The translations under genes were made by a program, and so were the position numbers. Positions 19,501-26,266 of a stretch of 33,648 nt of DNA are shown here, piece after piece (positions within the stretch are counted from its first letter, which is position 1; each line of letters starts with the position of its first letter). This stretch comes from Phallusia fumigata (Eukaryota; Chordata; Ascidiacea; Phlebobranchia; Ascidiidae): the NCBI GenBank assembly GCA_008931825.1, contig QXVZ01009365.1, positions 1-33,648 of the forward strand, given 5' to 3'. The notes under the pieces were generated by a model that was not told the DNA's origin, made no database searches, and saw only the letters and a program-made list of their open reading frames with translations.

Positions 19501-22401
19501 GAGGCAAACTACTGAAAGAATTGTATGACTGGTAGTAAGTGGCAGTTTTGCCAAACTCACATAGTCATGGAAGGCTTTTGCTTCTGAACTGTGTTCACAT
19601 GTGTCCCTTCTCTCAGGTGAAGCGCAGTACAGGTCCCAAAAGACACTACAACAAACATAGATAAATTAAAATTACCTAGCACCCGCCGGGAATATGTCAC
19701 CCATGCTGTATGACACGACTTTAGGTCGTCATATTGGACAGGTGGAGAAAGGAAAACACAATGTTTTTTTAATCCTTACGACTGTCATTCTAAGGGCAAG
19801 GTGGTGATTCACTAATGAGTTAAGCTGATAATAATTGCTGCAAAGTGATGGACAATAATTAGTCTTTATACCATGTTGTTTCTGACTGAATGTACGCTGT
19901 ATTCCACGTAACACATTTTGTCATATTTCATGCAACGGATCCGTCCCTGAAATGGACCGCAACGAGGATATTCCGTTGCGATACAGGGGGCCAATGTACG
20001 AAAGGCGTTCGATATATTTTCGAGCAACGTTGTAAGGCTGTGAGATCGCAGAGCACAGACGCCAATGCGAACAACACAAAAAGGAAACATACAGGCAGCA
20101 CCTGAGACGCGCAGGGCAACCATAGTACACACAAGCGTATCGTGCAGGAGAGTGTAGCTGAACAGGCTGACGCAGCCAAGCGTAAAGACACCGCATCTCT
20201 TTCACTGACGCGCGCGGCTCTTCTCTTGTTTCTTTTTATTGCGCGCTCTCGACACGCGCATCGACACAAAACTCGCGCTCCGCGGGCGTATTGGCGTGAC
20301 CCACACTAGGGAGCAAACGAAAGGCCCAACGCGCTGGTTCCTTTTTACACACGGTCAGCTGTTGGGAAAGCATAGCGCGTTACGCTAAGAGGCGCCTGAG
20401 TCGCTAGAATTCAAACCTTTTCCAACGACAGGGGTATGTTGCCCTCACCTGCCGGCGGCGACTGTGACAGTTGTTGATTGAAAACGAGTCATTCGGGGCT
20501 ACAACTGCTGCGCCTGTCTCGGCTCACACTTGGGGTAATGTATTATTATGATGGTACAGCACATTGGTTTGTGTCAAGTTCGTAGATGCCACATACTGTA
20601 ACAATCCAGTAACTATTTTTAGATTGCCTGTTACTAAGCAGAATTTGGTCCTTTCTCCTTCTCACCAGCAGCAAGAGAATCTCTTCAGCAGTTCACAGTT
20701 GCCCCGGGCTTTCTTGAAAACTTGTCCACGAGCAATGTGACATTTCGCTGCTGATCAATACCAGTGCGAAAATCGTGCAAAGGTTCAATGTTAAACGACG
20801 CATTTTGGGGAATATTTCCCAGTACCCAAGATCCCAACCGCAAATCCTGACGTTTGAACAGTGATTCCAAGATTCCATAGGCATAAAGAACAACTATGGT
20901 TGAAACAATGACACAACGATTCTGTACTGAAGAAACGTTTACAATATATCAAGCTACCAACCAAGCATGTGTCATATGTATTGTGTTACCTAGTTCTTGA
21001 AACCGTCATTCTCAAAATCTGTTACAAATAAGGTAAACAGAGGCCATTTGCCACCATAGCAGCATCAGCAAAGCTAGCTGTGCTAAACAAACAGAATTCT
21101 GATAGCTCAGGACCAACCAACCAAATACATACTGCCTACGTGCCACAATGTCAATACAATGAATAAGAATGTCTGTTCTTTCATTGCTACAAACTGATGC
21201 AAGGCCAGCAACAAAGTTTTCTCTTCTTGTATCAGCTACACTAAAGATGATTTGTTGCAAGAACATTTTTATTTAGCAACTTACCACCACCATGAGTGAA
21301 GAAATCCAGGAGATTCTCCTAGTGAAATATTCTTTTCCCATCCAATCTGTAATTATACCCAAAAGCGTTACAGATAGAAATATAGGGCCCCTTTTTCAGG
21401 GTTGGGTGTTATAAATTTTAACACATACAAATGAAAAAAATCATGTTGTAGGATGCGACTTGTAACGATGCTTTTTTTTTATTTTAGGTCACCCAGACAG
21501 CTATTTTAAAAGTGAATGTGCCACATTTAGTATGGATAAATTAGTCAGATTGATTAAATTCATGTAATTTTCCATCATTAAGATTTATTTTTAGCACAAA
21601 ACATTAAAAATAGTTTTAGAATTGAGAAATTTAATGATATCATGTGACTATTTAACATAAAACTTTTATGTCCAAACAGAGGTAAGCACTTTGTGTTTAA
21701 CATTTTTTCAGACGTTCAACTATTATATTAAATTTAAATATTTGAAATTCACAGGGTCATATTTTACGCAAGAGTATATTACACTCCGTGTTATGCAACA
21801 TCAAAAACAAAACTCATGAGCATATTTTTACAAAAAACGTACCTCCTGTAAAAATGTGTGTGCAGCTTTTCCGGCACCGACATGAAGCAAATATTCATAC
21901 ACGTACATTGCCAGCCTGTGGAAATATTTTTACAGTTGCATGATTGTGGTATTTGAGATCTGTTAATTTTTTTTGTGTCACAAGACTGGCCAGATTTATT
22001 TGTAAGACATTACTTTGGAACCTGAACAGTGACAACTGTAAAGGGGTCATTCCAGCATGTAAGAGATTCATGCAGATAAACTTTATGCATCAAAAGCTCA
22101 AAAATGAATTCTAGTGGCAACATGTCAAGGTCATCCTAATGTTTTCTGTTGAAGTAGCAGAAGGAAAGGCATATAAAACACAAATACACAAAAAGTGTAA
22201 AGTGGTGGATAATAAAACTCTAAATATCACTAGGCTTTCACCACCAAACCAGTTGTCACAGCTCAGGGCCCCAGCAAGCTTAAAATATAAAATGTGCAAT
22301 GTAGATACACACACATGTTAAACAGCATGAAACTTTATAACTTACTTTTCCCTGGCTTGGGCATCTGAAGGAACATTGTTTGATTTTCCTTTGCCATACA
22401 T
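4451..22401 (-). CDS. SSBP: Single-stranded DNA-binding protein (SSBP/SSDP family), LDB/Chip partner
   Basis: Seventeen minus-strand exons join in phase to 443 codons plus stop (1332 bases): 22401-22346, 21915-21843, 21346-21285, 19645-19561, 19376-19293, 18255-18193, 17439-17389, 17066-17024, 8774-8677, 8608-8547, 8486-8453, 8321-8270, 6991-6920, 6512-6454, 6178-6026, 5886-5737, 4585-4451. Residues 1-92 form the LUFS/LisH dimerisation and LDB-binding domain: [42 protein letters not shown] and [14 protein letters not shown] follow the animal family closely. The rest is the family's Pro/Gly/Met-rich tail ([38 protein letters not shown]). SSBPs stabilise LDB/Chip complexes with LIM-homeodomain factors in the nucleus and act in the Wnt enhanceosome. 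The vertebrate C-terminal SYSPSMTMSV-type ending is absent. Intron 8 is over 8 kb and contains unmerged assembly duplicates. Confidence 0.93.
4586..5703 (-). other. SSBP intron 16, or 3' UTR of a shorter transcript
   Basis: If exon 16 is not spliced, this stretch follows the stop at 5704. A TTTATT at 5184-5189 (AATAAA on the minus strand) could end such a transcript after about 515 bases. A perfect TGACGTCA is at 5661-5668. Open frames on the plus strand (4580-5056, 5063-5428) match nothing I know. Confidence 0.45.
5184..5189 (-). terminator. Candidate intronic poly(A) signal of SSBP
   Basis: AATAAA on the minus strand, 515 bases after the TGA reached by reading through exon 16. Position fits a short-isoform 3' end; there is no further support. 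Confidence 0.3.
5737..5886 (-). CDS. SSBP: SSBP coding exon 16
   Basis: Acceptor cttcacgcag, donor AAC|GTGAGT, 50 codons. It encodes [20 protein letters not shown] and ends with [23 protein letters not shown], parallel to the vertebrate SSPNNMSGM...PGTPRDDGE. If the donor is not used, translation runs ten more residues ([10 protein letters not shown]) to a TGA at 5706-5704. Confidence 0.92.
6026..6178 (-). CDS. SSBP: SSBP coding exon 15
   Basis: Acceptor ctttatttag, donor AAG|GTGTGG, 51 codons. It encodes [20 protein letters not shown], then [22 protein letters not shown], equivalent to the vertebrate MNGSLGSGDMDGLPK block. Confidence 0.9.
6454..6512 (-). CDS. SSBP: SSBP coding exon 14
   Basis: Acceptor gttttttag, donor GCG|GTAAGC. 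It encodes [20 protein letters not shown]. It has strong splice sites and exact phase, but little family conservation. Confidence 0.82.
6513..6919 (-). other. SSBP intron 13
   Basis: 407 bases between exons 13 and 14. Nothing recognisable; open frames on both strands overlap here and look like chance. Confidence 0.5.
6920..6991 (-). CDS. SSBP: SSBP coding exon 13
   Basis: Acceptor cctaccacag, donor CAG|GTGACG. It encodes [20 protein letters not shown] then PKNP and leaves one base. It corresponds to the variable Gly/Pro/Asn-rich part of the family (GPxxNRPNFP). Confidence 0.82.
7413..7464 (-). CDS. SSBP: SSBP exon 12, left-hand allelic copy
   Basis: Same peptide as 8270-8321. The two base differences (CCA/CCG and CCC/CCT for Pro) are silent, as expected of two alleles under purifying selection. 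Confidence 0.75.
7598..7631 (-). CDS. SSBP: SSBP exon 11, left-hand allelic copy
   Basis: Identical to 8453-8486 including both splice sites. It lies in the unmerged 842-base overlap. Confidence 0.75.
7692..7753 (-). CDS. SSBP: SSBP exon 10, left-hand allelic copy
   Basis: Same length and splice sites as 8547-8608. The one difference noted in the coding part, GGG versus GGA for Gly, is silent. Only one copy can belong in the transcript. Confidence 0.75.
8270..8321 (-). CDS. SSBP: SSBP coding exon 12 (right-hand copy)
   Basis: Acceptor tctattacag, donor AAG|GTAACG. It encodes [17 protein letters not shown] and leaves one base. It matches the family's GPPGGGGPPGTPIMPSP block. Confidence 0.9.
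8453..8486 (-). CDS. SSBP: SSBP coding exon 11, 34-base micro-exon (right-hand copy)
   Basis: Acceptor cattgcag, donor GTA|GTAAGT. With the two bases from exon 10 it reads [12 protein letters not shown], matching the conserved GRGPWPNP motif of the family. The length restores phase 0. Confidence 0.88.
8547..8608 (-). CDS. SSBP: SSBP coding exon 10 (right-hand copy)
   Basis: Acceptor tatgttgcag, donor AAT|GTAGGA (a weaker donor). It encodes [20 protein letters not shown] plus two bases. A second, allelic copy is at 7692-7753. Confidence 0.85.
8677..8774 (-). CDS. SSBP: SSBP coding exon 9
   Basis: Acceptor cattgcag, donor CAG|GTACCA. It encodes [20 protein letters not shown] then [13 protein letters not shown], comparable to the vertebrate MQRMxPPRGM...GPQNY segment. 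Of the two copies in this assembly, this one has both splice sites. Confidence 0.9.
8684..8906. repeat. Perfect 111-base duplicate around N8795
   Basis: Bases 8684-8794 and 8796-8906 look identical by eye and contain most of SSBP exon 9. This is an unmerged contig overlap. Confidence 0.9.
8796..8886 (-). other. Truncated second copy of SSBP exon 9 (assembly duplicate)
   Basis: This is identical to exon 9 but lacks its last seven bases and the donor, because the copy begins right after the N at 8795. It cannot be spliced as a complete exon and should be ignored in gene models. Confidence 0.85.
10005..10235. repeat. Perfect 115-base duplicate around N10120
   Basis: Bases 10005-10119 recur at 10121-10235 without visible change, separated by one N. 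This is an unmerged contig overlap. Confidence 0.9.
13626..13715. repeat. Two-copy tandem repeat, 47-base period
   Basis: The word gtttttaaccgcga starts at 13627 and again at 13674. Both are followed by an A-rich tract, acacaatttt and tgccaaaaa, with a few substitutions. There are two diverged copies in intronic DNA, with no N between them. Confidence 0.85.
14058..14058. other. Single N without visible flanking duplicate
   Basis: This N lacks the duplicated flanks seen at the other six. It may be a true small gap or one uncalled base. Confidence 0.6.
15317..16184. repeat. Allelic duplicate of about 400 bases around N15777
   Basis: Bases 15317-15716 align with 15778-16184 with scattered single-base changes and small indels. 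Bases 15717-15776, at the end of the left contig, have no counterpart on the right. No exons are affected. Confidence 0.85.
17024..17066 (-). CDS. SSBP: SSBP coding exon 8
   Basis: Acceptor tttattccag, donor CTG|GTAAGT. The 43 bases encode [14 protein letters not shown] and leave one base. Its sequence is less conserved, but phase and composition fit. Confidence 0.85.
17389..17439 (-). CDS. SSBP: SSBP coding exon 7
   Basis: Acceptor ctttttcag, donor CAG|GTTGGT, 17 codons. It encodes [17 protein letters not shown], matching the family's PFMSPRYPGGPRP. Confidence 0.94.
17440..18192 (-). other. SSBP intron 6
   Basis: 753 bases between exons 6 and 7. No gene or RNA seen. Confidence 0.5.
18193..18255 (-). 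CDS. SSBP: SSBP coding exon 6
   Basis: Acceptor ttttttcag, donor CAG|GTAAAT, 21 codons. It encodes [21 protein letters not shown], matching the family's PHNPNNPMM block. Confidence 0.93.
18256..19292 (-). other. SSBP intron 5
   Basis: AT-rich and strongly CpG-poor: three CpG in 18241-18840 by hand count. It holds the hAT-like fragment at about 18960-19159 and otherwise nothing recognised. Confidence 0.55.
18960..19159 (-). mobile_element. Possible hAT-type MITE fragment
   Basis: Read on the minus strand from 19159 it starts CAGGGCTAGAAAAAATGC, the CAGGG...AAA form typical of hAT terminal inverted repeats. The block contains three spaced copies of a cgggaaatt word (near 19010, 19030 and 19130). 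I could not find the matching opposite terminus or a target duplication, so it may be truncated or another repeat type. Confidence 0.35.
19293..19376 (-). CDS. SSBP: SSBP coding exon 5
   Basis: Acceptor caataacag, donor CCT|GTAAGA, 28 codons. It encodes [20 protein letters not shown] then GLPPGYFP, the start of the Pro/Gly/Met-rich region and parallel to vertebrate SAAAAPSP. Confidence 0.93.
19561..19645 (-). CDS. SSBP: SSBP coding exon 4 (end of LUFS domain)
   Basis: Acceptor tttgttgtag, donor TAT|GTGAGT. It encodes [20 protein letters not shown] then SEAKAFHDY, the C-terminal half of the LUFS domain. Confidence 0.95.
19646..21284 (-). other. SSBP intron 3
   Basis: Contains the CpG-dense block (about 19921-20520) and an unassigned minus-strand open frame (20685-20895). 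No SSBP exon is needed here because exons 3 and 4 join directly (TG|T = Cys). Confidence 0.55.
19921..20520. promoter_or_regulatory. CpG-dense block inside SSBP intron 3
   Basis: I count about 53 CpG in these 600 bases, against three in the 600 bases from 18241. It includes runs such as gacgcgcgcgg and ctcgcgctccgcgggcg. It could be an unmethylated regulatory element or alternative promoter, or a young insertion that has not decayed. No exon, terminal repeats or TATA box was recognised. Confidence 0.4.
21285..21346 (-). CDS. SSBP: SSBP coding exon 3
   Basis: Acceptor aattacag, donor TG|GTAAGT. It encodes [20 protein letters not shown], nearly identical to the family segment. The residue before Trp is Gly, where I recall Arg in vertebrates. 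Confidence 0.95.
21347..22345 (-). other. SSBP introns 1 and 2
   Basis: The introns are 21916-22345 and 21347-21842, interrupted by exon 2. AT-rich, nothing else seen. Confidence 0.5.
21843..21915 (-). CDS. SSBP: SSBP coding exon 2 (LisH core)
   Basis: Acceptor tttccacag, donor GAG|GTACGT. It completes Lys19 and encodes [18 protein letters not shown]...FLQE, the LisH helix pair that mediates dimerisation. It ends in phase 0. Confidence 0.94.
22346..22401 (-). CDS. SSBP: SSBP coding exon 1 (start)
   Basis: ATG at 22401-22399. It encodes [18 protein letters not shown] plus two bases of Lys, with donor AAA|GTAAGT. It matches the conserved SSBP N terminus (MYxKGKSxxVPSDxQARE). The 5' side is an acceptor (gtttcag) only four bases before the ATG, so an upstream untranslated exon or a spliced leader is expected. 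Confidence 0.93.
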
Positions 22402-22405
22402 AACT

Positions 22406-22417
22406 CTGAAACAGGTA
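22406..22417 (-). promoter_or_regulatory. Splice acceptor four bases upstream of the SSBP ATG
   Basis: The minus strand reads acctgtttcag|AGTT-ATG, with the exon starting at 22405. The site fits either cis-splicing from an upstream untranslated exon or addition of a spliced leader, which in Ciona occurs at outron acceptors close to the start codon. Confidence 0.5.
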
Positions 22418-24305
22418 TTTACACGAAAACTTGGTCTGCTAACAGACCAGGTTTAGCCTACTTTATTGTGGATGCTTATTTATCTAAAACAAAAACAAGT
22501 TGTTTAAATACACTTATATGTGTTGTTTAAAATGTCTCGACCACAAAACGAAATTTTGTTAAGGCTGCTGTTAGCAGTACATTTTGGATGTATTAAAATA
22601 AAAGTTGTTGCTTGAATGGAACATGTTTTCTTGGATTACATCTGTATATATTATAAAAGAAATAGCACACAGGAACATGGGTTTAAAGCCACAAGTTATT
22701 ACAATTAATCATGATTTTGATTTCCAAGGTTTCACCTTTAAACTGTACACCTCAATACCTGGTACTTCTATCACACAAGCGAACAGAAACACACATACTT
22801 GCAATTTTCTGAACCATTCAATCATCTTAGTAGTAATTTTTTCAGTGCGGCCGAAACTCTTAATACCACAAACAAAAAATACACAAAACATGCACTCAAG
22901 TTTCAGTTAGTGCCCTTTGCATTTCTCAGTTTACATTGGCTTCCAAGTTTGGCTCTCAGTTTATATGCTTTGCTTAGCAGTCCATAATGTTTACTCTGGG
23001 CAGAAAGCTTGAGAATATTATAAAAGAAGGTAACAAATGTGTAACACACACCTCTATATCTGCGTAACTACTAGCTGCTTAATCATATTACATACTGTGG
23101 GTAGAGTTGTATTTTGCAACTTTTCTAAGCACAAAAATGTAACATCATTTTAATTTACCTTCGGTACTATAGTTCGGACATGAACTAAAACTGTTTGATA
23201 CTACTATACTTCAATGACAAAACGACAACATCATCTTAAAAACACAAAACAGTTACCCACACTATACTTTACACCACTATCTTTTTCTAATCATTTTTTC
23301 CTATAGCACTGGTGATTTAGTCAGTTTTAAGGCAGAAGCCACACTATCACTAAACAATTATAACAAGCTTCTATACTGGTACGGCCAAAAATTTGTTTAC
23401 TACTGCAATTTTGTTAAACATCTTTATTATTAAAACATTATTCAACACCTGGACATTGTCGCGACTACACAAACAACGAGAAAAATTCCATAAATGCGAC
23501 GTGATTTCCGAAATCAAACGCTTGTCTCTGTTACACCACAAGCCACATTTGATACACTTCGCAAGTTTTTGCTACTCTCTTGCTCCATTTAGTGACAAAT
23601 TTATTCAAACAAAGCTGTAAATTATGATTTCTATGCTGGTGACCTTTAAATTTGAATACATCAGGCTTTCAAAATTCTTTAGTCTGCGATCCCTTGTTAA
23701 TCAATTTAAAACTTTCAACTGCCCGATTTAATGACCAAACTTTTTACCCACTTTTATAACACAAACAAAGTGACGAAACAAACGAAAAATATCCAGCTGC
23801 GTTACAAGCATGGGGCGTCCATTTCCCGCTGCCTGCTTCTATCACGTATTTTTAATAGAAGGTTATTTGCAGTTAATTTACGAGTTTTGCATTAGTTTTT
23901 ATATTTTCGCGTTAAATATCAGAATATATAAAGTTACGACCCTGCAAGGTCGTGATCTACATTGTCTTATTCTATTTTTTCTGCACCGGTTTAGACCGGT
24001 AACACATATATTTGATTGCAGGTACTTTTTTAACCACTGTTTTATTTATTATTTTCGGTTGCACATAAATTTATTTTTCAATTGTGGTTGAAAGTCAAAT
24101 TCAAAATACTGTTTTTATCTCTTTTTACTTTCGTGGCATTAATGCAGTAGCATAGACTCATATGCCATGTTACAGCGGATATTATTTATGTGTACATTGC
24201 ACATTGCGCCCGCACAAATTGAAACAGAATCAAATTTTTGCATGCAGACTATACTACACACTATTAAATGCCAAAAGAAGATGTCCAAAGTCTTTAACGC
24301 GCAAA

Positions 24306-24595
24306 GTTGGCTAAGTAATTAGCGCGACTGCTTTGTGCTCGCAAGGTTTTGAGTTCTGTCTTGGTCTCTTGTGTTTCCCTGAGAAAGAAAGGCATTGCTT
24401 CAACCCAGTAAATCCTATTGGTTGCCTTGAACTAAATCCACCAATAGCTAACCAACAATGACCCAAGGAACTGCAGTGGGGCGAATATCTCAACGGTGAA
24501 TGCATTATGAGCATTAGGTCTTTAAAGGTCGTTAATTTGCGTCCCTGATATCCGGCTGGTGGCGCTGTTGCCCTAGCATTTACCAACTTCACAAC
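24306..24595 (+). mobile_element. tRNA-derived SINE-like element
   Basis: The head resembles a tRNA gene: an A-box-like tggctaagtaatt from 24308, then agcgcgactgctttgtgctc, and a degraded B box gagttctgtct at 24351-24361 (usual GGTTCGANTCC). A body of about 230 bases without an open frame of its own follows. The mutated B box suggests an old, inactive copy. I could not define the 3' end or target duplication. A decayed tRNA pseudogene is the alternative. Confidence 0.5.
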
Positions 24596-25400
24596 AGACT
24601 TTAGTTCCGGTTCAGGCCAACTGACTACGTTACGATTACTTAATATTTAACGGATTTTTGCGTGTTTTTTCGGAATATTAATTCCATATACGTACCAAAT
24701 CCTAAAATGGCCTACCATATGTAAAACCGTTTAACCTCTTAAAGGTATGACCGACCTACATTATTTTCAAAAACAACTCACTGATTTATATTTACTGTTG
24801 GTTTGACCCAGGACAAAGCAAAACGGCTTTTATAGTATACCCTTTGTAGTTAGGTCACAGAGGCAAAACAAAGGATGTCACCTGCTGACAATTACTTTTT
24901 TAAAAATTCGTTCCAAAAATATCACCTGTTCTGCGCTAGTCGTTGGTTACGCGGTAGAAATGTTTGGCTAAGGCGGCAGCGTCTCTACCAGCAATAAACC
25001 AACCTACAAAAGCATTTGTCTTCAACCTTCTTATCCTTTGTCACGATCGTGCCCATTGTGTGAACAATCTTAACACAAACGGTAAAAGGAAAGATTTTTC
25101 TGAAATAATTCGTAAACCGCAAACAAAAGAATTTCTAGACTGTGCATGACAAAGGAATTTCTACACTGTACTATTTATATTCGTGGTAGAGAACGCAAGT
25201 TTGGACTGATGGGACGTATTGTATACTATTAGGGTTTTAAATGACAAACATAAACGCTTGAAACAAGTTTTTTTTTTCGAAATGGAATTCAAGCCAAAAG
25301 ATTTATTTCACAACAAATGCTCACATGAGATGAAGAGTTAATAAACCATAGGTGTTTTTAGTAATAGGTAGAAAGTACGACTAACTTCAGCAACTGGCTC

Positions 25401-25406
25401 TTTATT
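25401..25406 (-). terminator. Candidate poly(A) signal of the reductase gene
   Basis: This is the first clear AATAAA on the minus strand after the stop codon that I noticed, about 765 bases downstream. A second is at 25302-25307. Confidence 0.35.
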
Positions 25407-25554
25407 TCAAATCAGCAATATAGCAATCCTACACAAAATATATTCCTGTCAACCTGCAAATATTTAAACTTCATACCTTGTATAGTAAAGCGATGCAAAA
25501 AATACATTGCAAAGGAATGATACCACTTGGACGATAAAACAAGATAGTGTTTGG

Positions 25555-25584
25555 TGACGTCACGGATTGCGTTACATGACGTCA
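25555..25584. promoter_or_regulatory. Paired full-palindrome CRE sites
   Basis: TGACGTCA occurs at 25555-25562 and again at 25577-25584, 22 bases apart start to start (about two helical turns). This is the CREB/ATF consensus. The pair lies near the predicted 3' end of the reductase gene. Confidence 0.5.
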
Positions 25585-26170
25585 AACAAGGGGCCACTTG
25601 TAATTTTAGGCGCAATATGACGCATGATAATCGAAATGCAGAAAAAAACAAATGGAAAACGTTTACCCTTCAGACCATCTACAAAATTACCACAAAAAAT
25701 GAAAGAAAAACTTCAACCTTGATAATAAAGTGCTCAGAACACACAACCAACTCGTAAATGCTGGGGCGGATCAAGAAAAGTGCTTTGGAATTAGTTAAAA
25801 AACTTCCAAAGGTTTTTATAGTTAGATAATTTTGTGTAAAAACATCACTAATTTGCAAACATTCACAGAATCAAAAGAAAACGAAAATATTCTTTTATCC
25901 GGTGCGCAAACAGACGAAGAATCAAAAGAAGATAAAACTGCCACAAGTAAATCAACTTTTTGCTAACAGCCATATGTGTGTTAGTTGTCGGTGTAGCATT
26001 AATTACTTGTTACTCAGCGACATCTAAGTTAAAATACATCATTACCCTTCTATATACACATAAAAGTTATGTACATTTTGGAAAATGCATAACAGGACAC
26101 AGCACGGGAATGGCTTGTGCTTCAGGTTGATTGCCGACATACAAGCCGGCATTGATAAGACAGTTGCGGA

Positions 26171-26266
26171 TCAATCCATTTGTCCGATAGCGGCTAAAAA
26201 TGAAAGGACGAAAGCCACATTGCCAAGTGAGTAGAGTATGAGAACGAAATATTTGATGGTAGCTCC
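26171..26266 (-). CDS. FRRS1: FRRS1-like exon H (last helix and stop)
   Basis: Acceptor ctcttgcag, TGA at 26173-26171. It encodes GATIKYFVLILYSLGNVAFV then LSFLAAIGQMD, a terminal membrane helix. An overlapping longer open frame in another phase is a shadow. Confidence 0.92.
   Translation of the reverse strand, partial: GATIKYFVLILYSLGNVAFVLSFLAAIGQMD

Larger units (their letters stand above)
22418..26170. other. Intergenic region between SSBP and the reductase gene
   Basis: This should hold the SSBP promoter (and any 5' untranslated exon) and the 3' UTR of the reductase gene. The first part is AT-rich and CpG-poor. Features recognised are a SINE-like element (24306-24595), a candidate poly(A) signal at 25401 and paired TGACGTCA sites at 25555 and 25577. 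The open frames do not look coding. Confidence 0.5.

Noticed and set aside
24311..24592. 93-codon minus-strand open frame
   Set aside because: It lies antisense to the SINE-like element and is best explained by it.
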